Part shown: positions 1 through 8,319 of the stretch, in pieces
How positions within the stretch are numbered: position 1 is the first letter of the stretch
Layout of the letters: each line of letters opens with the position of its first letter
From: FEN-299 sp963727765
Lineage (GTDB): Bacteria > Acidobacteriota > Vicinamibacteria > Vicinamibacterales > Fen-181
Assembly (NCBI GenBank): GCA_963727765.1
Contig: CAVSGZ010000007.1
Coordinates: forward strand, 558,001-622,000
DNA: 64,000 nucleotides
Direction of reading: 5' to 3'
Notes under the pieces: model-generated
What the model saw: the letters and a program-made list of their open reading frames with translations, nothing else
Databases searched by the model: none
What the model was told of the DNA's origin: nothing
Position numbers and translations under genes: made by a program

Positions 1-394
1 CAGTGTCGGCGCTTGCCGCCGGCTGGGACGCCTCCTGCACGATGGCCGTGCGCATCGCCTCGATCTCCTGGGCGAGCGAACTCACGCGCACGTTGTTGTC
101 GTCGACCTTCTCACGGACTACACGCAGGTCCTCGGTGATCGCGTCGACTGACAGCTTCTGATCCGCGAACGCCTTGCGCGAGGCCCCGGTCTGGTCGTCG
201 AGCTTGGTGCCGAGCGCGCGCAGCGTGTCGTTGAGCGCCGACAACTGCGCGCGGAGCAGAGCCGTTTGCTCCTGCAGTATCCTGATCTCCGCCATCATCT
301 GCAGGTGTTCCTTGTTGGCGGCCGATGCGACGCCCGAAGCCGCCTGCATCACCGCCGCCACGAGGACCAACCCGAGCACGCGTTCTCGCACCAT
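1..394 (-). CDS. cpoB: CpoB/YbgF-like Tol-Pal coordination protein, N-terminal part
   Basis: Only the first 131 codons lie in the window; the 3' end runs off the left edge. The start is an ATG preceded by a GGAGAG ribosome site. Residues 1-25 are a signal peptide (hydrophobic stretch VLGLVLVAAV, then small residues ending in ASA), so the product is periplasmic. Residues about 28-115 are heptad-like and rich in Leu, Gln, Glu and Asp, the coiled-coil trimerisation region seen at the start of CpoB; the TPR domain expected next is outside the window. It is the last gene of the tolQ-tolR-tolA-tolB-pal-cpoB series on this strand, 69 bp after pal. In the known family CpoB links outer-membrane constriction by Tol-Pal to septal peptidoglycan synthesis. 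The assignment rests on position and coiled coil. Confidence 0.8.
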   Translation of the reverse strand, partial: MVRERVLGLVLVAAVMQAASGVASAANKEHLQMMAEIRILQEQTALLRAQLSALNDTLRALGTKLDDQTGASRKAFADQKLSVDAITEDLRVVREKVDDNNVRVSSLAQEIEAMRTAIVQEASQPAASADT

Positions 395-463
395 ACGCCT
401 CTCTCCGCATTGATGGCGCTGCCGCCAGCCACCTCATTATCCCATCGTCCCGACCCGGCGACC

Positions 464-1063
464 CTATTTCTGCGTGACCACGAAATGCGCGCGGCGGTTC
501 CTGGCCCACGCGGCCTCGTCGTGGCCGGCGTCGAACGGGAATTCCTTGCCGTAGCTGACCGTCCGCAGCCGGTCGGCCGGGATCCCGAGCGAGATCAGGT
601 AGGTCCGAGCCGCCGTCGCCCGGCGTTCGCCAAGCGCGAGGTTGTACTCGGCCGTGCCGCGCTCGTCGCAGTGGCCCTCGATGGTGACGATCCACGCCTG
701 ATTCCGCTTCAGCACGTCCGCATTCGCGTCGAGCGCCTTCTGCCCGTCGGCGGAGATCTCCGACAGGTCGTAGTCGAAGAACACGGGCTTGAGCGGCGAG
801 TTCCTGTTGATCTCGTCGAGGCTCGCCGAGCTGACCCTGTCCTCCACAATCGGCGCCGGCGCCGCCACGACGGGCTCCCTCACCGGCTCGGGCGGAGCCG
901 GCGGCCGAGCAGGAGCCGCCGCCGATGCAGACTCGGCGGCCGCGGCCGCCGGAGGAGGAGCCGGGGTTTCGACGGGCGGGACCTTCCGGTGGCACGCGCC
1001 AGCCGACACGACGACGAGTGCCGCGAGAACGACGGTGCCGACCAGCCCCCAGTGGTGTCGCAT
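464..1063 (-). CDS. pal: Peptidoglycan-associated lipoprotein Pal
   Basis: A 199-residue lipoprotein of the outer membrane. The signal peptide ends in a lipobox VSAGAC with the lipidated cysteine at residue 24. A Pro/Ala-rich linker (about 28-65) leads to an OmpA-like peptidoglycan-binding domain from about residue 90 to the end, with the motif GHCDERGTAEYNLALGERRA that holds the Asp and Arg residues binding diaminopimelate. Length and layout match Pal (170-200 residues). It lies 18 bp after tolB and before cpoB on the same strand, the canonical Tol-Pal order. Pal anchors the outer membrane to peptidoglycan and is moved by TolB and the TolQRA motor during division. Confidence 0.97.
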   Translation of the reverse strand: MRHHWGLVGTVVLAALVVVSAGACHRKVPPVETPAPPPAAAAAESASAAAPARPPAPPEPVREPVVAAPAPIVEDRVSSASLDEINRNSPLKPVFFDYDLSEISADGQKALDANADVLKRNQAWIVTIEGHCDERGTAEYNLALGERRATAARTYLISLGIPADRLRTVSYGKEFPFDAGHDEAAWARNRRAHFVVTQK

Positions 1064-1081
1064 GTCTCTCCCTCCGCGTCG

Positions 1082-2464
1082 CTACTTCGACCAGTCCGGC
1101 GTCTGGTTGTTGCCGATCCTGGTCAGTTGCCGCACGTCGCGTCCGGTGCGGTCGATCGTGTACAGCTGGCGCTTGCCCGCCCGCGTCGAGCTGAAGACGA
1201 GATGGCGCCCGTTGAGCGAGTAGGCCGGGCTCTCGTTTCTCCCCTCGCCGAACGTCAGCTGCCTGGTCTCTCCGCTCGCCAGGTCGAGCACCTTGATGTC
1301 GAGGCCGGACCCGGTCCTGGACGCGTACGCGATCTCATTGTACGGCGCCGGCGACCACGTGGGCCTGTCGCAATAGGACTCGTGGGTCAGCAGCCGCAGG
1401 TTCAGGCCGTCGGCGTCGACGACGTAAATCTGAGGCGAGCCGGACCGGTCGGAGGTGAACGCGATCTGCTTGCCCGAGGGCGACCAGGTCGGCGTGCCGT
1501 CGTTCGCCGGGTTGTTCGTGATCCGCCGGATGGCCGAGCCGTCCCGGTTCATGACGTAGATCTCCGCGTGGCCGTCGCGGTTGGACTGGAAGGCGATCTT
1601 CGTCCCGTCGGGCGACCAGACGGGCAGGAAATTCTCCTCGCCCCGGCTGTGCAGCGGATTCTCGATGGTGCCCTGGTAGATGTTCGAGATGAAGATGTCG
1701 GGGACCCCGCGCCGGTAGGAGGTGTAGGCGATCGACCGCCCGTCGGGCGACCAGGTCGGGTTGATGTTGAGCGTCCGGTTGACGGTCAGCCGCCGCTGGT
1801 TCGCCCCGTCGTAGTCGCAGATGTAAATCTCCTTCACCACCCGCGACTCGGTCGAGCCGACCAGCCGCTCGCCGTCGCGGTCGGAGACAAACGCGATCTT
1901 GGTCCTGGCCACGCCGCGCAGCGCCAGCTGCGACTGGAAGATCTCGTCCGACGCCGTGTGCGCGATGAAGCGCGGGTTCGCGGCCGCTGCCACGTACTCC
2001 CGCCCGAACGCCGACTGCCGCTCCTTCACGCCGAACAGGCGCACGTCGACCCGCAGCGCGTCCCCCTGCTTCTGCACCGTGCCGATCACCAGGCCGTCGG
2101 CTCCGAGTTCGCGCCACCGGTCGAACGGGATCGCGGTCAGCGACCGGGCGGCGGGGATCGACGCGTAGGTGTCGCGCGGGATCATGTCGAATTCACGCTC
2201 GAACGCCAGGTCGGCGAACAGGACCTCCCCGATCGTCCTGGCGGCGGCCACCGTCTCGGCGTCGTTCGAGAGCGGGATGAAATCGGGCACGGCGTAATGG
2301 GGCAGGGCGCCGGACTCGCCCGTGATCGTGATCGACACCACCGGCGGTTGCTGCGAGGGCTGGGCAGGCGGCTGCTGCGGGCGCGCGCCCAGCACGACCG
2401 CCGTCAGCGCGACACACGCCGCCGCCGCGCCACCCCGCCATCCGAACAGGATCGTTCGTGTCAT
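1082..2464 (-). CDS. tolB: Tol-Pal system protein TolB
   Basis: A 460-residue periplasmic protein with an N-terminal signal peptide, the TolB N-terminal domain (about 40-180) and a six-bladed beta-propeller made of WD40-like (PD40) repeats, visible as recurring 'WSPDG..IAFTSDR.G..QIYV' units from about 190 to 455. Its start ATG shares one base with the TGA stop of the upstream TolA-like gene (TGATG), so the two are translationally coupled. TolB binds Pal and the C-terminal part of TolA and is recycled when the Tol motor pulls on it. Length is slightly above the E. coli protein (430). Confidence 0.97.
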   Translation of the reverse strand: MTRTILFGWRGGAAAACVALTAVVLGARPQQPPAQPSQQPPVVSITITGESGALPHYAVPDFIPLSNDAETVAAARTIGEVLFADLAFEREFDMIPRDTYASIPAARSLTAIPFDRWRELGADGLVIGTVQKQGDALRVDVRLFGVKERQSAFGREYVAAAANPRFIAHTASDEIFQSQLALRGVARTKIAFVSDRDGERLVGSTESRVVKEIYICDYDGANQRRLTVNRTLNINPTWSPDGRSIAYTSYRRGVPDIFISNIYQGTIENPLHSRGEENFLPVWSPDGTKIAFQSNRDGHAEIYVMNRDGSAIRRITNNPANDGTPTWSPSGKQIAFTSDRSGSPQIYVVDADGLNLRLLTHESYCDRPTWSPAPYNEIAYASRTGSGLDIKVLDLASGETRQLTFGEGRNESPAYSLNGRHLVFSSTRAGKRQLYTIDRTGRDVRQLTRIGNNQTPDWSK

Positions 2465-3255
2465 CAGCGTATGTAGTCAAACCTGAGATAAACGGTCAGC
2501 GTCGGATTCTGGTATGCCGCCGGCAGCGGCGGCAGCTGGCGCAGCATCTGCAGGGCCCGCTGGGCCGACAGGTCGAGAAAGTAGCCGGCCGACTGCTCGG
2601 TGCTGATGTCCGTGATCCGCCCGTTCCGCTGGATGGTGAACCGCAGGACCGCCGTCGCGGCCACCCCCTGGCGGTAGTTCCAGTTCTCCTTGATCCGGCG
2701 CACCATCGTCGCCAGATAGTCGGGGCAACAGAAGCTGCCGACGTCCATGGCTCCGCCGGTCCCCTCGCCGCCGGTCGCCAGGCCGAGACCGAGGCCGCTC
2801 ACCCCGGTGTCCGCGAAGCTCGACCCAGGCTTCACCTCGGGGCCGCTCGTCGGCGTCCGCCCGAGGGCTTCGTCGGACCCGAACGCGGGCTCGTCCGGCG
2901 GCGGCGTGCGCGGCGCTCTCGAAGGCGTCTTCGGCTCCGGCAGCGTCATCAGCGGCGTCCTGGCCGCGGGGGGCCGCATCGGCTGCGGCCGCTTCGGAGC
3001 CGCCGTGACGACCTGCTGCACGGGACGCCCGCCGAGCGGATTGACGCCGCCGTTCGCGGGGCCGCTCGAGCCGCCCAGGCTCACCGACATGATCACCCGC
3101 GGCGCGCGGACCGCCGCCGTCGCAAACCAGCGCGCCGGTCCGAGCACGATCGCCACCGCGGCCACCACGTGCAAGCCCAGCGAGCAGGCCACCATCGGCC
3201 GAAGCCGGCGGCCCCCAGCCTGGCGATCGAGCAGAACGGCAGTGACGGCTTCCAT
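2464..3255 (-). CDS. TolA/TonB-like energy-transducing protein
   Basis: The start is placed at the ATG at 3255 (263 residues) because it precedes the only membrane helix; the open frame upstream has no such feature. One membrane segment (about 21-40) is followed by a Pro/Thr/Arg-rich periplasmic stretch (about 90-165) and a TonB/TolA C-terminal domain (about 175-263), recognisable by 'VRRIKENWNYRQG' and 'RFTIQRNGRITDIS' and a final beta strand. Position between tolR and tolB gives it the TolA role: coupling the proton-driven TolQR complex to TolB/Pal. It lacks the long Ala/Lys-rich helical domain II of enterobacterial TolA and so looks more like a TonB protein. It begins 14 bp after tolR and overlaps tolB by one base. 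Confidence 0.9.
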   Translation of the reverse strand: MEAVTAVLLDRQAGGRRLRPMVACSLGLHVVAAVAIVLGPARWFATAAVRAPRVIMSVSLGGSSGPANGGVNPLGGRPVQQVVTAAPKRPQPMRPPAARTPLMTLPEPKTPSRAPRTPPPDEPAFGSDEALGRTPTSGPEVKPGSSFADTGVSGLGLGLATGGEGTGGAMDVGSFCCPDYLATMVRRIKENWNYRQGVAATAVLRFTIQRNGRITDISTEQSAGYFLDLSAQRALQMLRQLPPLPAAYQNPTLTVYLRFDYIR

Positions 3256-3269
3256 GGCGCTTCCGCGCG

Positions 3270-3728
3270 TCAGCGCGATTCGGGGAACTTCGCGACGATC
3301 CCCACCTTGTCGACGCCGGCTTCCTTCAGCCGATCCATGACGTCCATCAGGTCCTGGACGCTCAGGCCGGCATCGCTCTGCAGGAACACGTCCTTGTCCG
3401 ACCGCCACCGCAACGCCTGCCGGACGCGCTCGGCGAGCACCGCGAAGGGCACCAGGTCCTGCCCGACCCGTACGCGCCGGTCCTTGCGGAACGACAGCGG
3501 CACGGTCACGTAGAGACGCTGGTCGTTGATCTCCTGGACGCGGCGCGCCTGCGGCAGCGCGACGTCGACGCCGCGCTGCATCATCGGCGCCGTGACCATG
3601 AAGATGATGAGCAGCACGAGCATCACGTCGACCAGCGGCACGACGTTGATCTCGTTGAGCGTCGTCATCACGCGGCGCGAGCGGGCGCGCCCGCCGCCGC
3701 CCGTCTCGATCGGCTGCACCTTCGGCAT
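3270..3728 (-). CDS. tolR: TolR, ExbD-type stator peptide
   Basis: A 152-residue inner-membrane protein of the ExbD/TolR family. A basic N-terminal tail (residues 1-20) precedes 'LNEINVVPLVDVMLVLLIIF', the single membrane helix that carries the conserved Asp of the proton path (the D in VPLVDV). The periplasmic domain follows, with 'MDVMDRLKEAGVDKVGIV', the usual C-terminal helix-strand signature. The ATG at 3728 was chosen because it starts the family-length protein; upstream sequence in this frame belongs to the tolQ region. It lies 14 bp after tolQ. With TolQ it forms the proton-driven motor of Tol-Pal. Confidence 0.96.
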   Translation of the reverse strand: MPKVQPIETGGGGRARSRRVMTTLNEINVVPLVDVMLVLLIIFMVTAPMMQRGVDVALPQARRVQEINDQRLYVTVPLSFRKDRRVRVGQDLVPFAVLAERVRQALRWRSDKDVFLQSDAGLSVQDLMDVMDRLKEAGVDKVGIVAKFPESR

Positions 3729-3742
3729 CGCGTCAGCCCGTC

Positions 3743-4499
3743 CTAGGTGAAGTTCCGCTCGGCGATGTTGAGGAACTCGAGCGAGAAGTCGTCCATCTGG
3801 GTGGCGAAGACCTTCACCTGCTGCGCCAGCCGGTTGTAGAAGTAGACGGCCGGGATCGCGGCGAACAGCCCGGCCGCCGTCGCGATGAGGGCCTCGGCGA
3901 TGCCAGGCGCGACCACGGCCAGCGAGGTCGACGCCGTCTGGCCGATGCTGTCGAACGCGTTGATGATGCCCCACACGGTGCCGAACAGCCCGATGAACGG
4001 CGTGATGCTCGCCGTCGTCGCCAGGAACGGCACGCGGTCCTCGAGCTTGCCGACCTCGAGCGCCGACGCGCGCAGCAGCGCCCGATCGAGCGCCTGCACG
4101 CTGCGCATGGCCGGGCGAGCGGACGGCGTCGCCTCGGGCGCCGAGGCGCCGCCCTGGCGGAGTTGCGCGTTGAGCTCGGCGTAGCCGGCCTGGAAGATCC
4201 CCACGAGCGGACTCTCGCCAAGCGTCTTGCAGACCGCCTGGACCTCCGAGAACCGGTTGCTCTTGCGGAACACGTCGAGGAAGGCGGCCGACTGCCGGCC
4301 TGCCCGCCGGAACGTCCACAGCTTGTAGAAGGTGACGCCCCAGGAGACGACCGAGAACAGGGCGAGAATCAGCAGGACGAACTGCGCGACCGGACTCGAA
4401 TCTGACCACCAGCCGCAAGAGGCCACCACCCACCCCGCCGTCGGGCGAACCCGCGCCCTCCAGCTGCAGGGCAAGCGCCATGTATCCGAGCGTCGGCAA
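3743..4499 (-). CDS. tolQ: TolQ, ExbB-type motor protein (reading frame broken by one extra base)
   Basis: Three membrane helices and the MotA/ExbB motif are present: 'SPVAQFVLLILALFSVVSW' (helix 1), and the pair around 'FIGLFGTVWGIINAF' and 'ATAAGLFAAIPAVYFYNRL'. The helices and the C terminus are in one frame, but that frame has no convincing start. The best start is a TTG at 4499 with GGAGG five bases upstream, or the ATG at 4481, in the neighbouring frame, giving 'LQLEGAGSPDGGVGGGLLRLVV'. Removing one base near 4403 joins the two as LLRLVVDSSPVAQF, the normal TolQ start, and yields 251 residues. The span of 757 bases is one more than a multiple of three. Probably a sequencing error, since tolQ is otherwise intact. 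First gene of the Tol-Pal operon. Confidence 0.9.
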
Positions 4500-4550
4500 A
4501 CCTGCCTCCGATTCATGAAGTCGGCGCCGCTGGGACAGCGCAACCTTTCC

Positions 4551-4579
4551 AGCCTAGCATGCAGCCGGATCCCTGTCAA
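4551..4579 (-). promoter_or_regulatory. Candidate sigma-70 promoter of the Tol-Pal operon
   Basis: On the minus strand TTGACA (4579-4574) is followed after 17 bp by TAGGCT (4556-4551). The -35 is perfect and the -10 weak. It lies about 50 bp upstream of the tolQ start, in the divergent gap with recN. Confidence 0.5.
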
Positions 4580-4637
4580 ACGTATGATATCATTGCGCTT
4601 CCGGGATCTTCGTGAACCCGTCATCGCGGGCCCGAGC

Positions 4638-6329
4638 ATGCTCCGATACCTCTCCATCCAGAACCTCGCCGTCATTGAAGAGGTCCAGGTCGACTTCGAC
4701 GCCGGGCTATCGGTGCTCACGGGCGAGACCGGCGCCGGCAAGTCGATTCTCGTCGAGGCGGTCGGCCTCCTCCTCGGCGGGAGAGCCTCGCCCGAGCTGG
4801 TGAGGACCGGGGAGGAGTCGGCGGTCGTGCAGGCGCTGTTCGACGCCGAGGACGGCGGCGAGCTGCTCGTGCGGCGCGAGGTGACGTCGCAGGGCAGAAG
4901 CCGGGCCTTCGTCAACGGCGCGCTGGTCACCGCCGGCGCGCTTCGCGAGATCGGCTCGCGGCTCGTGGACCTGCACGGCCAGCACGAGCACCAGGCGCTG
5001 CTCGATCCGCAAACGCACCTGGACCTGCTCGACCGCTTCGCCGGGCTCGAGGATCGGCGCCGGCCGGTCGCCGAGGCGTTCGCCGCACTCCAGGCGGCCC
5101 GCAGCGCGCGCGACGAGATGAGGGAGCTCTCGCGCCAACGCGCCTCGCGCCTCGAGCTGATCGAATTCCAGCTCGCCGAACTCGAGCGGCTCGCACCGCA
5201 CGAGGGCGAGGACGAGGAGCTCTCGGCCCTGAGGACGCTGCTCTCGAGCGCCGAACGCGTGCGACGGCTCGCCGACGAGAGCTATGCGATCCTCTACGAC
5301 CGCGATACAGCGGTGTTGGCCGGGCTGGGGCAGGTGTGGAAACGAGTGGGGGAGCTGTCCGCGCTCGATGCGCGGTTCGCGCCCTACCTCGAGGCGCGCG
5401 ACAGCGTGAAGTCCCAGCTCGAGGATCTCGCCGCATTTCTGCGGGGATACGCCGCCAGCATCGACGCCTCGCCCGCGAGGCTGCAGGAGGTCGAAGATCG
5501 CCTGGCGGCGATCGAACGGATCAAGCGCAAGCACGGCCCGACGCTGGCCGACGTCATCGACAGACACCGCGCGCTGCGCGCGGAACAGGGGAGCCTCGAA
5601 TCGGTGTCCGAACGCCTGGCCGAGGCGGAGGCCGAGTGCGTGCATCGGACCGAGGCGTACCTCGCCGCCGCGCGAACGCTCTCCGATCTGCGCCGCCAGG
5701 CAGCGGCCCGATTCTCGAAATCCATCGTCACCGAGCTGCGCGACCTGGCGATGGAGCACACGCGTTTCGACGTCCGGTTCCTCGACGGCTGGCCACCCCC
5801 GCCGGAGCGGTGGAGCGAGCGCGGCATCGACGTCGGCGAGTTCTACGTCTCACCCAACCCCGGCGAGGACCTCCGCCCGCTGGCCCGGATCGTCTCGGGC
5901 GGCGAGATGTCCCGCATCATGCTGGGAATCAAGAGCCTGGCTTCGATAGACGCGGCAGGGAAGACGCTCGTCTTCGACGAGGTCGATTCCGGCATCGGCG
6001 GACGGGTCGCCGATGCCGTGGGCACCAAACTCCAGGCGCTCGGGCGGACCTTTCAAGTCCTGTGCATCACCCACCTGCCGCAGATTGCCGCGTGCGGCCA
6101 GCACCACTACCGGATCGTCAAGACCGTGGAGGCAGGGCGAACGTTGACCGGCGTCGAGCGACTCGACCGCAGCGGCAGGGAAGCCGAACTCGCCCGCATG
6201 CTGGGCGGGGCCAAGGTGACCGAGGCGACGCAGATGAGTGCTCGCGAGATGCTCAACCGTCGTCATGGCGAAAGCGAACACAATACGAAAGGTGAAAGCG
6301 AAAGGTCGAAAACCAGGGCCCGTCGCTAG
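4638..6329 (+). CDS. recN: DNA repair protein RecN
   Basis: A 563-residue SMC-like ATPase for double-strand-break repair. The ATG at 4638 gives the family N terminus (MLRYLSIQNLAVIEEV); the frame is open further upstream but without family sequence. Walker A is GETGAGKS (about residue 30); a RecN-specific 'DLHGQHEHQALLDP' follows near 115; two coiled-coil arms span about 150-370; the ABC signature is VSGGEMSRIM (about 420) and Walker B is 'LVFDEVDSGIGG' (about 445). A short basic tail (GESERSKTRARR) extends past the usual end. It is divergent from tolQ and is followed 8 bp later by miaB. No LexA-type box was recognised in the 138-bp upstream gap. Confidence 0.96.
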   Translation: MLRYLSIQNLAVIEEVQVDFDAGLSVLTGETGAGKSILVEAVGLLLGGRASPELVRTGEESAVVQALFDAEDGGELLVRREVTSQGRSRAFVNGALVTAGALREIGSRLVDLHGQHEHQALLDPQTHLDLLDRFAGLEDRRRPVAEAFAALQAARSARDEMRELSRQRASRLELIEFQLAELERLAPHEGEDEELSALRTLLSSAERVRRLADESYAILYDRDTAVLAGLGQVWKRVGELSALDARFAPYLEARDSVKSQLEDLAAFLRGYAASIDASPARLQEVEDRLAAIERIKRKHGPTLADVIDRHRALRAEQGSLESVSERLAEAEAECVHRTEAYLAAARTLSDLRRQAAARFSKSIVTELRDLAMEHTRFDVRFLDGWPPPPERWSERGIDVGEFYVSPNPGEDLRPLARIVSGGEMSRIMLGIKSLASIDAAGKTLVFDEVDSGIGGRVADAVGTKLQALGRTFQVLCITHLPQIAACGQHHYRIVKTVEAGRTLTGVERLDRSGREAELARMLGGAKVTEATQMSAREMLNRRHGESEHNTKGESERSKTRARR

Positions 6330-6337
6330 GTGACCCG

Positions 6338-7669
6338 ATGGCGCGAAGGTACTTGATCGAGACGTTCGGCTGCCAGATGAACGTGCACGACTCCGAACGG
6401 TTTGCGGGGCTGCTCGAGCGCGCCGGTTACGAGCCGGCGCACGACCTGGCGGAGGCCGATCTCGTCCTGCTCAACACGTGCAGCGTCCGCGAACATGCCG
6501 CCGCGAAGCTGTTCTCGCGCCTGGGCGAGGTTCGCCTGGCTGCCAGGCCCGACGGCGGCCGGCCGGTGATCGCCATCGCCGGCTGCGTAGCGCAGCAGGA
6601 GGGCGAGGCCATCCTGCGCCGCGCCCCGTACGTGGACGTCATCGTCGGCACGCAGGCCGCCCGCAGCCTTCCGGCACTGCTCGAACAGGCCTTCTCGTCG
6701 GGCCGCACTCAGGTCGATCTCGACCGCGACGAGGACGTGAGCTTCCCGCTGGGCGTGGCGCGGCGTTCCGACCCGGTCAAGGCCTACGTCACCATCCTCG
6801 AGGGGTGCAACGACCACTGCGCGTTCTGCGTGGTGCCATCGACGCGGGGCCATGAGCGGATGCGCGCGAAACGCGAGATCCTCGCGGAGGTCGAGCACGC
6901 GGTGGCCAGCGGCCGCCGCGAGATCCACCTGCTGGGCCAGATCGTCAACCACTACCAGGCGCCAGACGACCCGGGCTGCGACTTTCCGGCGCTGCTCGAG
7001 GCGGTCAACGCGGTGCGCGGCGTGGAGCGCATCCGCTTCGCGAGCCCGCATCCCCGCCACGCGTCGGACCGGCTCGTCGCGGCCATCCGCGACCTGCCCG
7101 CGGTCTGCAAGCACGTCCACCTGCCCGTGCAATCCGGTTCGACGCGGGTGCTGCGGGCCATGCGGCGGCGGCACACGCGGGAGGACTTCGTGCGCCTGGT
7201 GGACTCGCTGCGCGAGGCGGTTCCCGAGCTGGCCGTCTCGACCGACATGATCGTCGGCTTTCCCGGCGAGACCGCCGAGGACTTCGAGGCGACCTTGTCG
7301 CTGACCTCCACCGTCCGCTTCAGCTCGATGTTCTCCTTCAAGTACTCCCAACGACCCGGCACGCTCGCCGCGCGCCGGATGCCGGATGCGGTCACCGAGG
7401 AGGAGAAGGGGAGGCGGCTGGCGGTGCTGCAGGCGCTGCAACGGCGGATCCAGCTCGAACTGCACGAGGCGGCCATCGGCCGCGTGTACGCCGTCTTGGT
7501 GGACTCGGTCAGCCAGCGGCGCAGCGGCGAGGTGGCGGGACGCACCACGGGCAACGTGGTCGTCAACCTGCCCGGCCAGAGGACATGGCTGGGCCGGACG
7601 CTGCCGGCCAGGATCGTCGGCGCGGGCCCGAACAGTTTGAGGGGTGAAGCGCAAGCGGTTCGCGATTGA
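6338..7669 (+). CDS. miaB: tRNA-2-methylthio-N6-dimethylallyladenosine synthase MiaB
   Basis: A 443-residue radical SAM methylthiotransferase that adds the 2-methylthio group to i6A37 in tRNAs. The N-terminal MTTase domain carries the three cysteines of the auxiliary 4Fe-4S cluster (C12 in FGCQMN, C48 in NTCSVRE, C83 in AGCVAQQ). The radical SAM cluster is C157-x3-C161-x2-C164 (EGCNDHCAFC). A TRAM RNA-binding domain ends the protein (about 375-440). MiaB rather than RimO or MtaB is chosen from 'MNVHDSER' and 'STRGHERMR'. It follows recN by 8 bp and its stop overlaps the -35 box of the next promoter. Confidence 0.95.
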   Translation: MARRYLIETFGCQMNVHDSERFAGLLERAGYEPAHDLAEADLVLLNTCSVREHAAAKLFSRLGEVRLAARPDGGRPVIAIAGCVAQQEGEAILRRAPYVDVIVGTQAARSLPALLEQAFSSGRTQVDLDRDEDVSFPLGVARRSDPVKAYVTILEGCNDHCAFCVVPSTRGHERMRAKREILAEVEHAVASGRREIHLLGQIVNHYQAPDDPGCDFPALLEAVNAVRGVERIRFASPHPRHASDRLVAAIRDLPAVCKHVHLPVQSGSTRVLRAMRRRHTREDFVRLVDSLREAVPELAVSTDMIVGFPGETAEDFEATLSLTSTVRFSSMFSFKYSQRPGTLAARRMPDAVTEEEKGRRLAVLQALQRRIQLELHEAAIGRVYAVLVDSVSQRRSGEVAGRTTGNVVVNLPGQRTWLGRTLPARIVGAGPNSLRGEAQAVRD

Positions 7670-7694
7670 CAGCGCGCCCCCGGCCCCCTACCTT
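7666..7694 (+). promoter_or_regulatory. Candidate sigma-70 promoter of the bifunctional-nuclease gene
   Basis: TTGACA (7666-7671), 17-bp GC-rich spacer, TACCTT (7689-7694). The -35 overlaps the miaB stop codon. Transcription would begin about 45 bp before the ATG at 7748. Confidence 0.6.
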
Positions 7695-7747
7695 TGTAGT
7701 GGGGCGCGGGGGTCGGTCATCGGCTCGCCGCGCTTCGGGGAGCATCC

Positions 7748-8233
7748 ATGCAGATCGAGATGGCGATCAAGGGGCTGATGGTCGACCCGATCACCAACAT
7801 GCCCATCATCATCCTGCGCGACCAGGACGGACAGCGGGTGCTCCCGATCTGGGTGGGGATTTTCGAGGCCAACGCGATCGCTCTCCAGATGGAGAACGTG
7901 GCGACGCCGCGGCCGATGACGCACGATCTGCTGCGCAACGTGATCGAGGATCTGAAGGGCCGGGTCACGAAGGTGGTGATATCGGATCTCAAGGACAACA
8001 CATTCTACGCGCTCATCTATGTCGAGACGCCCGGCGATCTCGTCGCCATCGACGCCAGGCCGAGCGATGCCATCGCCCTGGCGCTGCGCACGCGGGCGCC
8101 GATTCTCGTCGAAGAGAGCGTCATCGACAACGCCAAGGGGATCGACTTCGGCACGGAGAAAGCCGACGCGGATCGCCTGCAGAAGTGGCTCGAGAGCCTC
8201 GACCCGGAAGAGCTCGGCAAGTACAAGATGTGA
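7748..8233 (+). CDS. Bifunctional nuclease (BFN/DUF151) family protein
   Basis: A 161-residue cytoplasmic protein of the BFN family, defined by plant and Thermotoga members. The N-terminal BFN domain (about 1-125) shows the family blocks 'GLMVDPITNMPIIILRD', 'LPIWVGIFEANAIA' and 'DARPSDAIALALRTRAPI'; the last 35 residues are a charged tail (ADADRLQKWLESLDPEELG) typical of the longer bacterial forms. Plant members are reported to have DNase and RNase activity, but the bacterial role is not established. It has its own promoter between miaB and parA. Spacing to parA is 86 bp with a further promoter, so it is probably transcribed alone as well as through. Confidence 0.92.
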   Translation: MQIEMAIKGLMVDPITNMPIIILRDQDGQRVLPIWVGIFEANAIALQMENVATPRPMTHDLLRNVIEDLKGRVTKVVISDLKDNTFYALIYVETPGDLVAIDARPSDAIALALRTRAPILVEESVIDNAKGIDFGTEKADADRLQKWLESLDPEELGKYKM

Positions 8234-8251
8234 CGTCCACGGCCCGCGTGA

Positions 8252-8280
8252 TTGACACCGCGCGCCGCGCTCCCTAGAAT
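8252..8280 (+). promoter_or_regulatory. Strong candidate sigma-70 promoter of parAB
   Basis: TTGACA (8252-8257), 17-bp spacer, TAGAAT (8275-8280): 11 of 12 consensus positions. It ends 39 bp before the parA ATG and is the best promoter match noticed in the window. Confidence 0.75.
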
Positions 8281-8319
8281 AGCCAGACCTACCGCGTCTC
8301 GATTGCCCGGGCGCTTCCC

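Noticed and set aside
266..2476. A 736-codon open frame on the plus strand across pal and tolB
   Set aside because: It is the antisense of two well-supported genes in GC-rich DNA and its Arg/Val/Gly-rich product resembles no family.
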